A stretch of DNA of 41,436 nt, from NCBI GenBank assembly GCA_903832295.1, contig CAILAZ010000026.1, forward strand, positions 1 to 41,436. Direction: 5' to 3'. Source of the stretch: an uncultured Acidobacteriota bacterium. Its GTDB lineage: Bacteria > Acidobacteriota > Terriglobia > Terriglobales > Acidobacteriaceae. Shown piece after piece: positions 24,218 to 32,503 of the stretch (its first letter is position 1; every line of letters starts with the position of its first letter). The position numbers and the translations under genes were made by a program. The notes beneath the pieces were generated by a model. It was not told where the DNA came from, did no database searches, and was given only the letters and a program-made list of their open reading frames with translations.

Positions 24218-25348
24218 TTGCGTCCTGGTTTCCGGTCTGCTCTTTCCGCTTTCGCGCGTCTCTCCCCGTCAGCCCGTGCCATCCGGGCGGTCGCGTTCTT
24301 CTGTTGCGCCTTCCTTATCCCCGCCCTCGCACACGCCGCCGACGGCAAAACACTCCTCGAGCAGGGACACTTTCGCCAGCTCTACGGCGTCGCCCAGGAG
24401 CGCCTCACCCGAAACTCAAATGACGCCGAAGCCCTTTCCTGGATGTCTGCCATCTATGACGCCTATGGGGACTTCGACCGCGCTGTAGAGTTCGGCCGCC
24501 GGGCCACCGAAGCCGCTCCCAGCAGCAGCGAGTATCACTGCCAACTCGCAGACACTCTCGGCGACCGCGCCCTTAAACTCGGAATCCTCGGCGGAGGCAT
24601 CCCTCTCGCCCGCCAGATGCGCCACGAAGTGGATCGCTCCATTGAACTCGATCCCCGCAACATCCGCGCACTCAAGGAATCCATGGGCCTCTACGAGCAG
24701 TCTCCCGCCATCGTCGGCGGATCCAAAACCAAGGCTCGCGAGACCCTCCAGCGCATTTACCAGATCAATCCTGCCGACGGGGCGCTTGCGGAAGCCGCTC
24801 TTCTCCAGATGCAGAAACGTCCCCTGCCTGACATTGAGAGCTTCCTCCGCAAAGCCGTCCAACTCAATCCCCGCCTCTACCGCGCCCTCATCGATCTCAC
24901 TTCCATCCTCGACAGCGATGGCTACCGTCACTATGCGGAGGCCGAGCACTTCGCCCGCCAGGCAATCGTCGCCGATCCCGCCCGCGTCGGAGGCTACATC
25001 TACCTCGCCTCCGCCCTCGTCCACCTCCAGCACTGGAGCGACCTTGACGCCGCCCTTGCCGAAGCGCAGCGCCGCGTCCCTGACAATGCCGCTCCGCTAT
25101 TCTCCGCCGCCATGGCCATGCTCGAGTCCGGCCTTGACCTCGGCCGAGCCGAGCGCTATCTCCGCCAGTACCTCGCCCGGGAACCTGAAGCCGGAGCCCC
25201 AACCCACTCCACCGCGCACTGGAAGCTCGGCCTCGTTCTTGAAAAACAGGGCCGCCTCGCTGACGCCGCAAAAGAACTTCGCGCTGCCGCACCCGAGAAT
25301 GGAAACGACCCGGCCTTCAAACGAGACTTCAAGCGCATCGCCGGATAA
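24218..25348 (+). CDS. Exported TPR-repeat protein
   Basis: The product has a signal peptide (hydrophobic AVAFFCCAFLIPALAHA) and about 330 mature residues of helical repeats. Clear TPR-type units include SWMSAIYDAYGDFDRAVEFG, RHYAEAEHFARQAIVADPAR, YLASALVHLQHWSDLDAALA and LGLVLEKQGRLADAAKELRA. It probably acts as a periplasmic scaffold. Start choice: TTG at 24218 has AAGAGG (24206-24211) six bases before it, while an ATG at 24149 has no ribosome site and gives a very long basic leader. The gene ends 80 bp before the zinc-ribbon gene. Confidence 0.75.
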   Translation: MRPGFRSALSAFARLSPSARAIRAVAFFCCAFLIPALAHAADGKTLLEQGHFRQLYGVAQERLTRNSNDAEALSWMSAIYDAYGDFDRAVEFGRRATEAAPSSSEYHCQLADTLGDRALKLGILGGGIPLARQMRHEVDRSIELDPRNIRALKESMGLYEQSPAIVGGSKTKARETLQRIYQINPADGALAEAALLQMQKRPLPDIESFLRKAVQLNPRLYRALIDLTSILDSDGYRHYAEAEHFARQAIVADPARVGGYIYLASALVHLQHWSDLDAALAEAQRRVPDNAAPLFSAAMAMLESGLDLGRAERYLRQYLAREPEAGAPTHSTAHWKLGLVLEKQGRLADAAKELRAAAPENGNDPAFKRDFKRIAG

Positions 25349-25427
25349 AATACCTCACAGAAGAATGTCGATCGGAGACCTCCTGCCCAACGCCGCAGGA
25401 CCCGTATATTGCATCAAGGAGATACAA

Positions 25428-25643
25428 ATGGCATTCCCCATCAAAGTCTGCGTCGTCTGCGGAGAAGAGTTCGAACTCAAGCCCGACAAGCCCGGTTTCG
25501 CCAATCGCTGTTGGGATTGCAGCGCCCCTGATGCCACCGGCCCCGGTGCACCCCGCCCCGGAGATGCCGACAAAGCCGATAGCGAGGCCAATGAAGCCCG
25601 CCGTCAGGCCATGCGCAACCTGCTCTATCGTCAAGACAGCTGA
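25428..25643 (+). CDS. Small zinc-ribbon protein
   Basis: This 71-residue protein has two Cys pairs, CVVC near residue 8 and CWDC near residue 29 (KVCVVCGEEFELKPDKPG, then ANRCWDCS), able to hold one zinc ion. A Pro/Asp-rich linker and a basic C-terminal helix (ANEARRQAMRNLLYRQ) follow. AAGGAGA stands five bases before the ATG, the clearest ribosome binding site in this region. The GNAT gene starts two bases after the stop, so the two are translationally linked. The function is unknown; RNA or protein contact is possible. Confidence 0.75.
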   Translation: MAFPIKVCVVCGEEFELKPDKPGFANRCWDCSAPDATGPGAPRPGDADKADSEANEARRQAMRNLLYRQDS

Positions 25644-25645
25644 TT

Positions 25646-26182
25646 ATGCCCACGCCCGCCATCCGCTGCGCCACTGCTGAAGACGCCCCTCCCCTGGCAG
25701 CCTTTGCCGCCCGTGTCTTCCCCCTCGGCTGCCCGGTTACCGACCCTTCGGACCTCGAATCCCACATCGCCTCCGAGCTCTCGCCCGAGCGCTTCCGTGC
25801 CCTCATCGAGGACCCCAATCTGCTCGTCCTCCTCGCCGAATCCTCGCAGAGCATCGTCGCTTACACCATCGCCGCCCGCCGCAGCCCTCACCCCGCGATC
25901 CCCGCCACCCCCGGCGAACTCCGCAAGCTCTATCTCGACCCCGCCCACCACGGCACCGGACTCGCCGATGCCCTCCTCCACTGCGCCCTCTCCACCCTCA
26001 ACGCCGAAATCCCCCGCCCCCTCTGGCTCAGCGTCTTCTCCGGAAACCCCCGCGCCATCGCCTTCTACAAAAAGTGGGGCTTTGAAGTCATCGGTGAACA
26101 AATCTTCCTCGTCGGCACCGACCCCCAGAAAGACTTCCTCATGCGCCGCCCTGCCAGCGCAGAGCTCATAGCCCAGTACTAG
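25646..26182 (+). CDS. GNAT family N-acetyltransferase
   Basis: The 178-residue protein has the GNAT fold. The opening IRCATAEDAPPLAAFAARVF, the central strand and CoA loop ELRKLYLDPAHHGTGLADALL (the usual RGxGxG is HHGTGLA) and the last motif NPRAIAFYKKWGFEVIGEQI are all visible. It should transfer an acetyl group from acetyl-CoA to an amine or a protein N-terminus. The start follows the zinc-ribbon stop as TGATTATG. It converges on the secreted phosphoesterase gene across a hairpin. Confidence 0.9.
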   Translation: MPTPAIRCATAEDAPPLAAFAARVFPLGCPVTDPSDLESHIASELSPERFRALIEDPNLLVLLAESSQSIVAYTIAARRSPHPAIPATPGELRKLYLDPAHHGTGLADALLHCALSTLNAEIPRPLWLSVFSGNPRAIAFYKKWGFEVIGEQIFLVGTDPQKDFLMRRPASAELIAQY

Positions 26183-26185
26183 CTC

Positions 26186-26217
26186 GCAAAAAGAATGCCC
26201 AGGCGCGAACCTGGGCA
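26186..26217 (-). terminator. Terminator between convergent GNAT and phosphoesterase genes
   Basis: TGCCCAGG (26196-26203) and CCTGGGCA (26210-26217) form an eight-pair perfect stem with a six-base loop. On the minus strand it is followed by TTCTTTTTGC. It mainly serves the phosphoesterase gene; on the plus strand no T-tract follows. Confidence 0.8.
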
Positions 26218-26236
26218 CCCCATCCACGACCGTTCC

Positions 26237-28648
26237 TTACGGCCCCATGCTCGCCGGAGTACAGGTGCTCCCCGCCGCGTCCGTTACCGGAGCTGGCGGC
26301 ACCGGCGGCGTACCCCACGGAATCCTAGCGAAGTCGAAGAACTCCAGCAGGTCCGGCTGTGCCGCGTCGCGCGCTGTCAAACTTGCCCCCGCCCCAATGA
26401 ACCGGCTCTCCACAAACTTGATGACCGCCGTATGGTCCATCGGAGTGTGCGAGACATAGTGCCTCCGCGCAAAGGGAGACACGATCATATTCGGCAGCCG
26501 GAATCCCAGTTGTGCCTGGAACCCGTTCACCGCCGCAGCATCTGTCGCCTTCGCCCCCGGATCGCTCGTCACCAGATCGCAATGCGTCGTCGGCACCCCC
26601 GCCACCGCAGGCAAGCAAGGCTCATACCCGTCCGCGTTTACCGCAATACTCGCAATATCCGTCGTCACTCCCAGCCCCGCCGAGGTGAAGTCGTTCGTAT
26701 GTCCCGCCACCGGAGGCACATGGTCGTATGGTCCGCCGCCCTCGTCATAGCTCAGGAAGAAAGCCGAGCTCCCCCATGATGCGCTTCCCATCAACGCATT
26801 CAGAATCTGCGCCACCGCCGCCTGTCCCTGCAAAATCGACTGCCCCGACCCCGGATGCTCATCGTTGCTCCCGTATCCCGCCTCGATATACGCAAAGCTG
26901 GGCAGCGTCCCGTTCTTCATGTCCGTAAACAACTGCGTCACCGGCGCAATCTTCGTCACATCAATACAGAACGCATTATTCGGATCCCCCACTGCCGTCC
27001 CGGAATCCGTCGTCGTTCCCGTGCATGTTGGCGCCGCGCTGTTCTTCGAATACAGGAAGCTGTTCGCATATCCGAAGTTCCCGAACGTCGTCGAAGGATA
27101 ACGGTTCACCGTCGCCGGCTTGCACGCGCTTCCCAGCCGCACATCGCAGCCATCATTGGTTGCGGAGTAATAGACCTTCCAGCTCACTCCCGCCCCGCTC
27201 AGCTTCTGGAAAATCGTCTGCGCCCCCAGCTGCGGCAACCGGTCGTCCACGCCCGGATCCCGCACCAACCCCTGCGTCGTTCCTCCCGTAAGCGTCGCAA
27301 TCCGGTTCGGCGTGCTCTTGCTTGATATTGGCGAGAACCACCGGTCCGACAGCGCAAACTGCGAAGCCATGTAGTAGTAGTAATTCAGCAGACCCTCGTC
27401 GTAGTAAGCCATCGCCCGCTGCCCCGCCGTGTCCGTAAACGCTCCGCTCCCTCCGCCAAACTTCGCGTAGTTCTCCGCCACGTGCACAAATCCATCCATC
27501 AGGATCTTGCGGGTGGTTGAAAAGTCATACCGGTTCACATCGCCGTAGCTCTCCAGCCATGCGGAAGTCATATCGTCCAGGCAGCTCGACTTCGTCTTGA
27601 ACAGTCCGAACGCCGCTCCCTCGTCGTTCACATTCTGGGTCGTGGAGAGCTTGTCATCAATCCCGTCCACGTCATACACCTTCCCGTCGTCCCCCACATT
27701 CCACCCGTTGTTCATGCGGTACGGATTCAGCATCCCGAAGTAGCTGTCAAAGCTCCGGTTCTCCTGCAGCATGAAGAGCACGTGCTGGATCGATTGCGCG
27801 TTCCCCGTTGAAACCGTAACGGTCGCCGTCGCCGCTGTTGTCCCGCCCGCACCCGTCGCTGTCGCCGTATAGGTTGTCGTCTGCGTCGGGCTCACAGACT
27901 GTGATCCCCCCGTCGCGCCAAGGCTGTAGCTGGTCGCATCGCTGCTGTTCGTCACCACTACCTTTGTTGCACGCGTCGCCGTCACTGTCAGCGTGCTCGT
28001 CCCCCCAGAGGAGATCGCCGCCGGGCTCGCCGTAATCGACACCACCGGCTTACCTGCCAGCACCGTCACCGTGGCGGTGGCCGTCGCGTTGTTCTTGCTC
28101 CCGGTGACTGTCGCCGTATAGAGTGTCGTCTGCGTTGGCTTTACCACCACGCTCCCGCCCGCCGCTGAAACCGGAATCACCGTCCCATTCACGTTGTTGC
28201 TGATATAGACCGAAGACGCATTCGTCACCGTCACCGTCAGTGTGCTCGCCCCGCCGCTCGCCACCGTGGTCGGCAGCGCTGTCATCGTCACCGTCGTTGC
28301 TGAAGTCACCGTCACCGTCGCGGTTGCCGTCCGTGTTCCACCCGCGCCCTTCGCCGTCAACGTGTAGGTTGTGGTGGCCGCGGGCTTCACGCTCTTTGAG
28401 CCGGATACCGCTGCCGCTCCGATCCCCGGCGAGATCGTCACAGAAGTTGCATTGGCCGTGCTCCAGCTCAGCGTGGAACTCCCACCCCCGCCAATCGTCT
28501 TCGGGCTTGCCACAAACACCACCGTCGGAGCTGTCGCCGTCACCACCGTTACCTGCGCCCCGGCACCCGCGCACATCGCTCCCACCGCCGCAACCAGCAC
28601 ACAATATTTAGAGAGGAGAGAAAGCACAGAAGCAGAAAGGAATCGCAT
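26237..28648 (-). CDS. Secreted phosphoesterase (phospholipase C / acid phosphatase-like) with three Ig-like repeats
   Basis: The 803-residue protein has a signal peptide (residues 1-31), then three tandem Ig-like repeats of about 80 residues rich in Thr, Ala, Gly and Val (about 35-115, 116-197, 198-280). Each repeat has an SPK-type start, GGxSTLxxxxxxA and TTTYTxTxxGxxGTxTATATVTV. The catalytic part (about 285-780) belongs to the bacterial phosphoesterase family of phospholipase C and AcpA: FMLQENRSFDSYFGML, FALSDRWFSP, EAGYGSNDEHPGSG, SYDEGGGPYDHVPP and HYVSHTPMDHTAVIKFVE. It may release phosphate from lipids or nucleotides outside the cell. The Ig-like repeats may serve as a spacer or for adhesion. 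No clear ribosome binding site precedes the ATG. Confidence 0.88.
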   Translation of the reverse strand: MRFLSASVLSLLSKYCVLVAAVGAMCAGAGAQVTVVTATAPTVVFVASPKTIGGGGSSTLSWSTANATSVTISPGIGAAAVSGSKSVKPAATTTYTLTAKGAGGTRTATATVTVTSATTVTMTALPTTVASGGASTLTVTVTNASSVYISNNVNGTVIPVSAAGGSVVVKPTQTTLYTATVTGSKNNATATATVTVLAGKPVVSITASPAAISSGGTSTLTVTATRATKVVVTNSSDATSYSLGATGGSQSVSPTQTTTYTATATGAGGTTAATATVTVSTGNAQSIQHVLFMLQENRSFDSYFGMLNPYRMNNGWNVGDDGKVYDVDGIDDKLSTTQNVNDEGAAFGLFKTKSSCLDDMTSAWLESYGDVNRYDFSTTRKILMDGFVHVAENYAKFGGGSGAFTDTAGQRAMAYYDEGLLNYYYYMASQFALSDRWFSPISSKSTPNRIATLTGGTTQGLVRDPGVDDRLPQLGAQTIFQKLSGAGVSWKVYYSATNDGCDVRLGSACKPATVNRYPSTTFGNFGYANSFLYSKNSAAPTCTGTTTDSGTAVGDPNNAFCIDVTKIAPVTQLFTDMKNGTLPSFAYIEAGYGSNDEHPGSGQSILQGQAAVAQILNALMGSASWGSSAFFLSYDEGGGPYDHVPPVAGHTNDFTSAGLGVTTDIASIAVNADGYEPCLPAVAGVPTTHCDLVTSDPGAKATDAAAVNGFQAQLGFRLPNMIVSPFARRHYVSHTPMDHTAVIKFVESRFIGAGASLTARDAAQPDLLEFFDFARIPWGTPPVPPAPVTDAAGSTCTPASMGP

Positions 28649-28763
28649 GGAAGGCCCAACCCCACTCCATCAGAGGAGCAGAACTTCCCCCGAGTTGTCC
28701 TTTGTAACCTCCGCCCTCGGCGCCAATTTGGAAACCCTCCCTCCCGCCATATATCCTGTCCCC

Positions 28764-29576
28764 ATGAGTGCGCGCCCTCAATCTCCGTTATCTACACGCC
28801 TGGCCTCTTATCTCTTGCGCAATCCGCTCATTTACCTCTACACCGGTACTCTCGGCACCATCTCCCTCTTTGCCGGATTCCTCGACCCCAACGGCCGCAT
28901 CCAGCACAATCTCGCCCGTCTCTGGTCCTGGCTGATCCTTCACGCTGCCTCGTCCCCTCTCACCGTCATCGGACTCGACCGCCTCGACCTCTCTCAGCCC
29001 GCCATCTACGCCGCCAATCACTCCTCCGCCCTCGATATCCCCGTCCTCTACGTCGGACTGCCCTTTCAGTTCCGCATCCTTGCCAAGCTCGAGCTCTTCC
29101 GTCTCCCTTTTCTCGGATGGCACCTTCGCCGCTCCGGCCAGATTCCCATTGACCGCACCGACGCCCGCGCCTCTCTGCGCTCTCTCTCCGCCGCCTCCCA
29201 GACCGTTAAAAATGGAATGCCCCTCGTCGTCTTTCCCGAGGGCGGACGCTGCACCGACGGCCACCTCCAGCCCTTCCTCGGCGGAATCTTCTACGCCGCC
29301 ATCAAGGCTCAGGTCCCCATCATCCCCATGGCCATCGTCGGCACCTTCGAATCTCTCCCCATGAACTCCTATGTCATCCACCCCACGCCTTTTCGCCTGG
29401 TCATTGGAGACCCCATCCCCACCACGGGCCTCGTCTCCCGTGACATGGAAGCCCTCTCCTCCCGCGTTCACCGTTCCATCGCCGAACTCTTCTATGCGCA
29501 CTCCTCCCTCACCCCGCCCACCGCCAACATTTCGGGTAATGTCTCGGACGCCCCGCGTTCGCCCGTTGTCGGCTAA
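28764..29576 (+). CDS. plsC: 1-acyl-sn-glycerol-3-phosphate acyltransferase family protein
   Basis: PlsC-type enzymes acylate lysophosphatidate in phospholipid synthesis. Motif I is NHSSALD (HX4D), motif II is near SGQIPIDRTDAR and motif III is VVFPEGGR. An N-terminal hydrophobic helix (LIYLYTGTLGTISLFAGFL) anchors it. Length is 270 residues. ATG at 28764 was chosen from family length; the region upstream lies in the phosphoesterase gene or its control region. No Shine-Dalgarno is seen, but TATATC lies eight bases before the ATG. Confidence 0.9.
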   Translation: MSARPQSPLSTRLASYLLRNPLIYLYTGTLGTISLFAGFLDPNGRIQHNLARLWSWLILHAASSPLTVIGLDRLDLSQPAIYAANHSSALDIPVLYVGLPFQFRILAKLELFRLPFLGWHLRRSGQIPIDRTDARASLRSLSAASQTVKNGMPLVVFPEGGRCTDGHLQPFLGGIFYAAIKAQVPIIPMAIVGTFESLPMNSYVIHPTPFRLVIGDPIPTTGLVSRDMEALSSRVHRSIAELFYAHSSLTPPTANISGNVSDAPRSPVVG

Positions 29577-29658
29577 CATGCGCCAGTTGACCTTGCCTTT
29601 GATTTTGTCTTTGATCTTTTGAAGCGATTTTCTAAGCAGGAAGTCCTGAGCAGACTTC

Positions 29659-30450
29659 CTATGACACCAGGTGGTAGTACCCATCCTGCTCCGTCACTTC
29701 CACTGCGCACCCAAACAGCGCTCCCAGCTTCTCTGCCGTCAGCAGTTCCGCCTTCGCCCCGTCGCCCGCAATCCGTCCCTCGCGCATAAAGATCACCCGC
29801 TCAATCTCCGGAACCACGTCCGGAAGATGATGCGTGATCAGCAGCAGCGCAATCCCTGCCCGTGCCAGCTTGCTCATCGTGTGCCGCAGCTCAATCTGCG
29901 CAAACACATCCAGGCTGTTGCTCGGCTCGTCAAACAGCAATGCCTTCGGCTCATGCACCAGCGCCCGCGCAATCATCACCCGCCGCGCCTCGCCGCTGGA
30001 CATCTCTCCCACCACCCGCTCCGCCAGGTGCCCAATTTCCAGCCACCCCAGCAGCTCCTCCGTCTTCTCCCGCATCCCGGCCTTCACCCGGTGATGCCGT
30101 GAAAGCCCCACGCTGCTGAAGAATCCCGACAGCACCGCCTCGCGTCCCGTCACCGCCCGCCCGTGGAAGGCGTTCGCATCGTTCGTCACGATCCCCAGCA
30201 TCGAACGCAGCTCCACCACGTTCCAGCTTTCCTGCCCAAACAGCCGCATCCGCGCCCGTCCGTCGTACATCGGATACAGCTCCCGCGTAATCGTCTTGAT
30301 CAGCGTGGACTTTCCCGACCCATTCGGCCCCATGATCGCCACATGCTCACCGGCCTCCACCCGCAGATTCAGCCCATGCAGCACCACGCGCCCATTGCGC
30401 ACCACGGAAACATCGCACAACTCGATAATCGGAGCCTCAGAATTCGTCAT
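29659..30450 (-). CDS. Stand-alone ABC ATP-binding protein
   Basis: The 263-residue ATPase has Walker A MGPNGSGKSTLIKTI, signature MSSGEARRVMIARALVHEP, Walker B ALLFDEPSNSLD and switch His in LLITHHLPDVVPEIERV. The signature reads SSGE where most have SGGQ, as in the ModF/YlmA subgroup. No permease is next to it, so its partner is elsewhere or it acts alone. ATG at 30450 was taken because TACAAT (30458-30463) stands seven bases before it; ATG at 30453 is also possible. It begins 23 bases after the end of the upstream transglutaminase-like gene. Confidence 0.88.
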   Translation of the reverse strand: MTNSEAPIIELCDVSVVRNGRVVLHGLNLRVEAGEHVAIMGPNGSGKSTLIKTITRELYPMYDGRARMRLFGQESWNVVELRSMLGIVTNDANAFHGRAVTGREAVLSGFFSSVGLSRHHRVKAGMREKTEELLGWLEIGHLAERVVGEMSSGEARRVMIARALVHEPKALLFDEPSNSLDVFAQIELRHTMSKLARAGIALLLITHHLPDVVPEIERVIFMREGRIAGDGAKAELLTAEKLGALFGCAVEVTEQDGYYHLVS

Positions 30451-30472
30451 CATTCCGATTGTAATGAACCGC

Positions 30473-32503
30473 CTACTGCGCGCTCGTCTGCTTCACCGCC
30501 ATTCGCAGCACCGCCGTATTGCGTTCGTCTCCGGCAATCATCCGGTAGAACTTCTTCAGCTCTGCCGCCCTGCTTGCCGGAACGCTCAACTCCTTCACCT
30601 CGAACGTCCGCGTATAGCGAATCACTTTTCCCTGCACGGTTGACTTCGAGTGATAACTCGCAAAGCTGAAGTCGGCATCCACCGCCGGAGGGAGATCCTC
30701 CACCTCGTACCCCGCCGGAATCGTGAACTCGAACACATCCGTATCCTTCGCAGGTCCGTCAAACTCCACCGCAAACTTCCGAGCCTCCTTTGTCTCCAGC
30801 AAACTGCTGGACTTTGACCCCACCGCCCGCAACCGCAGCATCAGCAATCCGCCCGCACTCTTGGCATAGTTCGCCGCCTCAAAGGAGTACCTGTATTCAA
30901 ACGGCTGATCGTTGTCTGGAAGGTTCACCAGCGTCGCCTTCGTGATCCGGAACAGCGAAATCGAACCCGCCAGCATGCTCTCAATCGGCTTGATCCTCTC
31001 CTTGGAATCCCGCACCGCCCGCATCGCTGCCCGCTGTGAATTTGCCCGGTCGCCCACCCGCACCTCGCGGATATCTCCCAGCAGGTTCCCGTTCGCATCC
31101 AGAACAAACTGTCCCGTGCGCTCAATGCTGTTGCTCTCCCCCGCCAGCTTCGGCAACTGCACCAACTCGCCGCCATTCGGACTCACCAGCAGCCCCCAGT
31201 TCGCTTGCAGGTATCCCCCGGTCCTCCCAAGCGGCGTCAGCTCGCTCGTCGGATCGAAGAACAGCAACCGCCCCAGCTTTGGATGATTCATCGTCGCCAG
31301 CAAATCCGGGCTCTGCACATCGTCCGGCAGCTTGATCGCCAGTACCACATGGTCGAACGCTCCCATGTGGGCTGTTGTCGCATCGGTCACGGAACCCCGC
31401 TCCGCGTTGATTACCACGTAGAAGGACTCCACCCCGATCTCGTGCAGCATTGAGCCCATCAGCGTCGCCTTGTCTTTGCAATCGCCATATCGGTGCACAA
31501 AAATATCCGCAGCCGGATGTGGCTGCCACCCGCCGATGCCCAGTTCGATGGCTACATAGCGCACGTCGTTCTGCACAAAAGCGGCCAGCGCCTTCATCTT
31601 CGCCAGCGTAGTCGTCTTGGAGCTGGTCAGTGCCGCCACCTTCTGCTTGATCTCCGGCGAAGCATCACGCCGTCCGTTCGTCAGGCTCTTGTACCACTCG
31701 CCCATCTCCGGCCAGCTTGCAAATGAGCTCACGCTGCGCCCGCCCGGCGGCAAAAAAGAGATGATCATTTGTCCCGCAACTCCGCTCAAGGGCGGCATAT
31801 CCGCCTCTTTGCGAATCCCCGGAACGTCATTCACTACCCACTGCCACTGCCCACCGCCGCCGGTCGCCTTCACCTCCGGATAGTTCAAGAACGTCGCCTT
31901 GTACTCCCAACCCGGCGGCAGTTGCACCGAGTAGTGCTTCTCCTTCGCCGGGCTCAGCTCCTGGAAATTCCACACATCCTGCAGCGCTAGCGGACGCTCC
32001 TCCACCTCGTACTCGTACCCCACAATGTTCCCCGGCTCCGCTGCTGGAATCTGCAGCAGCTTTGCCTTCACATCGTTCACCAGTTCCGCACCCGGCAGCG
32101 AAACCTCCGCTGCTTCCTTGTCCTTCACCTCAAAATCCTTGCCCTGCGCCGGAATGCACCAGCCGCGCATGCCGGTGACCTTCTGCTGCGAGTCGAAGGG
32201 CACCTTCACCACACCAAAATCGCGCCCCCCCGGCCTCAGTATCTTGTAAGCCTCGCGCACGTGGGTCTTTACCTTGTCTGCGCTTACTACTACTACTGTC
32301 GTATCTGAAAACAGCAGCACCGCATTCGTCTTCTCGTCGTGTTCCGGCAGAGGCACGCTCACCAGCGCGTGCATCCACCCCGGAGCGTCGCCCCCTGCCC
32401 ATGCCGCAGAGGAAAGGCAAACCACCAACAGCGCAAGCGTCAGCGCTCCCCGCCTAATTGGAAGCAGTGGAAGTGCCCGGCAGCAAAACAATCTGTTGTT
32501 CAT
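30473..32503 (-). CDS. DUF3857 / transglutaminase-like exported protein with intact catalytic triad
   Basis: After a signal peptide (about 1-36) comes a DUF3857 N-terminal domain, then a papain-like transglutaminase domain (about 270-430) and a C-terminal beta domain. The triad is complete: Cys342 in YGDCKDKATLM, His385 in GAFDHVVLAI and Asp417 in LFFDPTSE. It should act on periplasmic or outer-membrane peptides as a transglutaminase or protease. GAGGA is upstream of ATG 32503. The gene overlaps the end of its upstream paralog by 50 bp, so translation is coupled. The neighbour has lost the Cys and His (see below). Confidence 0.85.
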   Translation of the reverse strand: MNNRLFCCRALPLLPIRRGALTLALLVVCLSSAAWAGGDAPGWMHALVSVPLPEHDEKTNAVLLFSDTTVVVVSADKVKTHVREAYKILRPGGRDFGVVKVPFDSQQKVTGMRGWCIPAQGKDFEVKDKEAAEVSLPGAELVNDVKAKLLQIPAAEPGNIVGYEYEVEERPLALQDVWNFQELSPAKEKHYSVQLPPGWEYKATFLNYPEVKATGGGGQWQWVVNDVPGIRKEADMPPLSGVAGQMIISFLPPGGRSVSSFASWPEMGEWYKSLTNGRRDASPEIKQKVAALTSSKTTTLAKMKALAAFVQNDVRYVAIELGIGGWQPHPAADIFVHRYGDCKDKATLMGSMLHEIGVESFYVVINAERGSVTDATTAHMGAFDHVVLAIKLPDDVQSPDLLATMNHPKLGRLLFFDPTSELTPLGRTGGYLQANWGLLVSPNGGELVQLPKLAGESNSIERTGQFVLDANGNLLGDIREVRVGDRANSQRAAMRAVRDSKERIKPIESMLAGSISLFRITKATLVNLPDNDQPFEYRYSFEAANYAKSAGGLLMLRLRAVGSKSSSLLETKEARKFAVEFDGPAKDTDVFEFTIPAGYEVEDLPPAVDADFSFASYHSKSTVQGKVIRYTRTFEVKELSVPASRAAELKKFYRMIAGDERNTAVLRMAVKQTSAQ

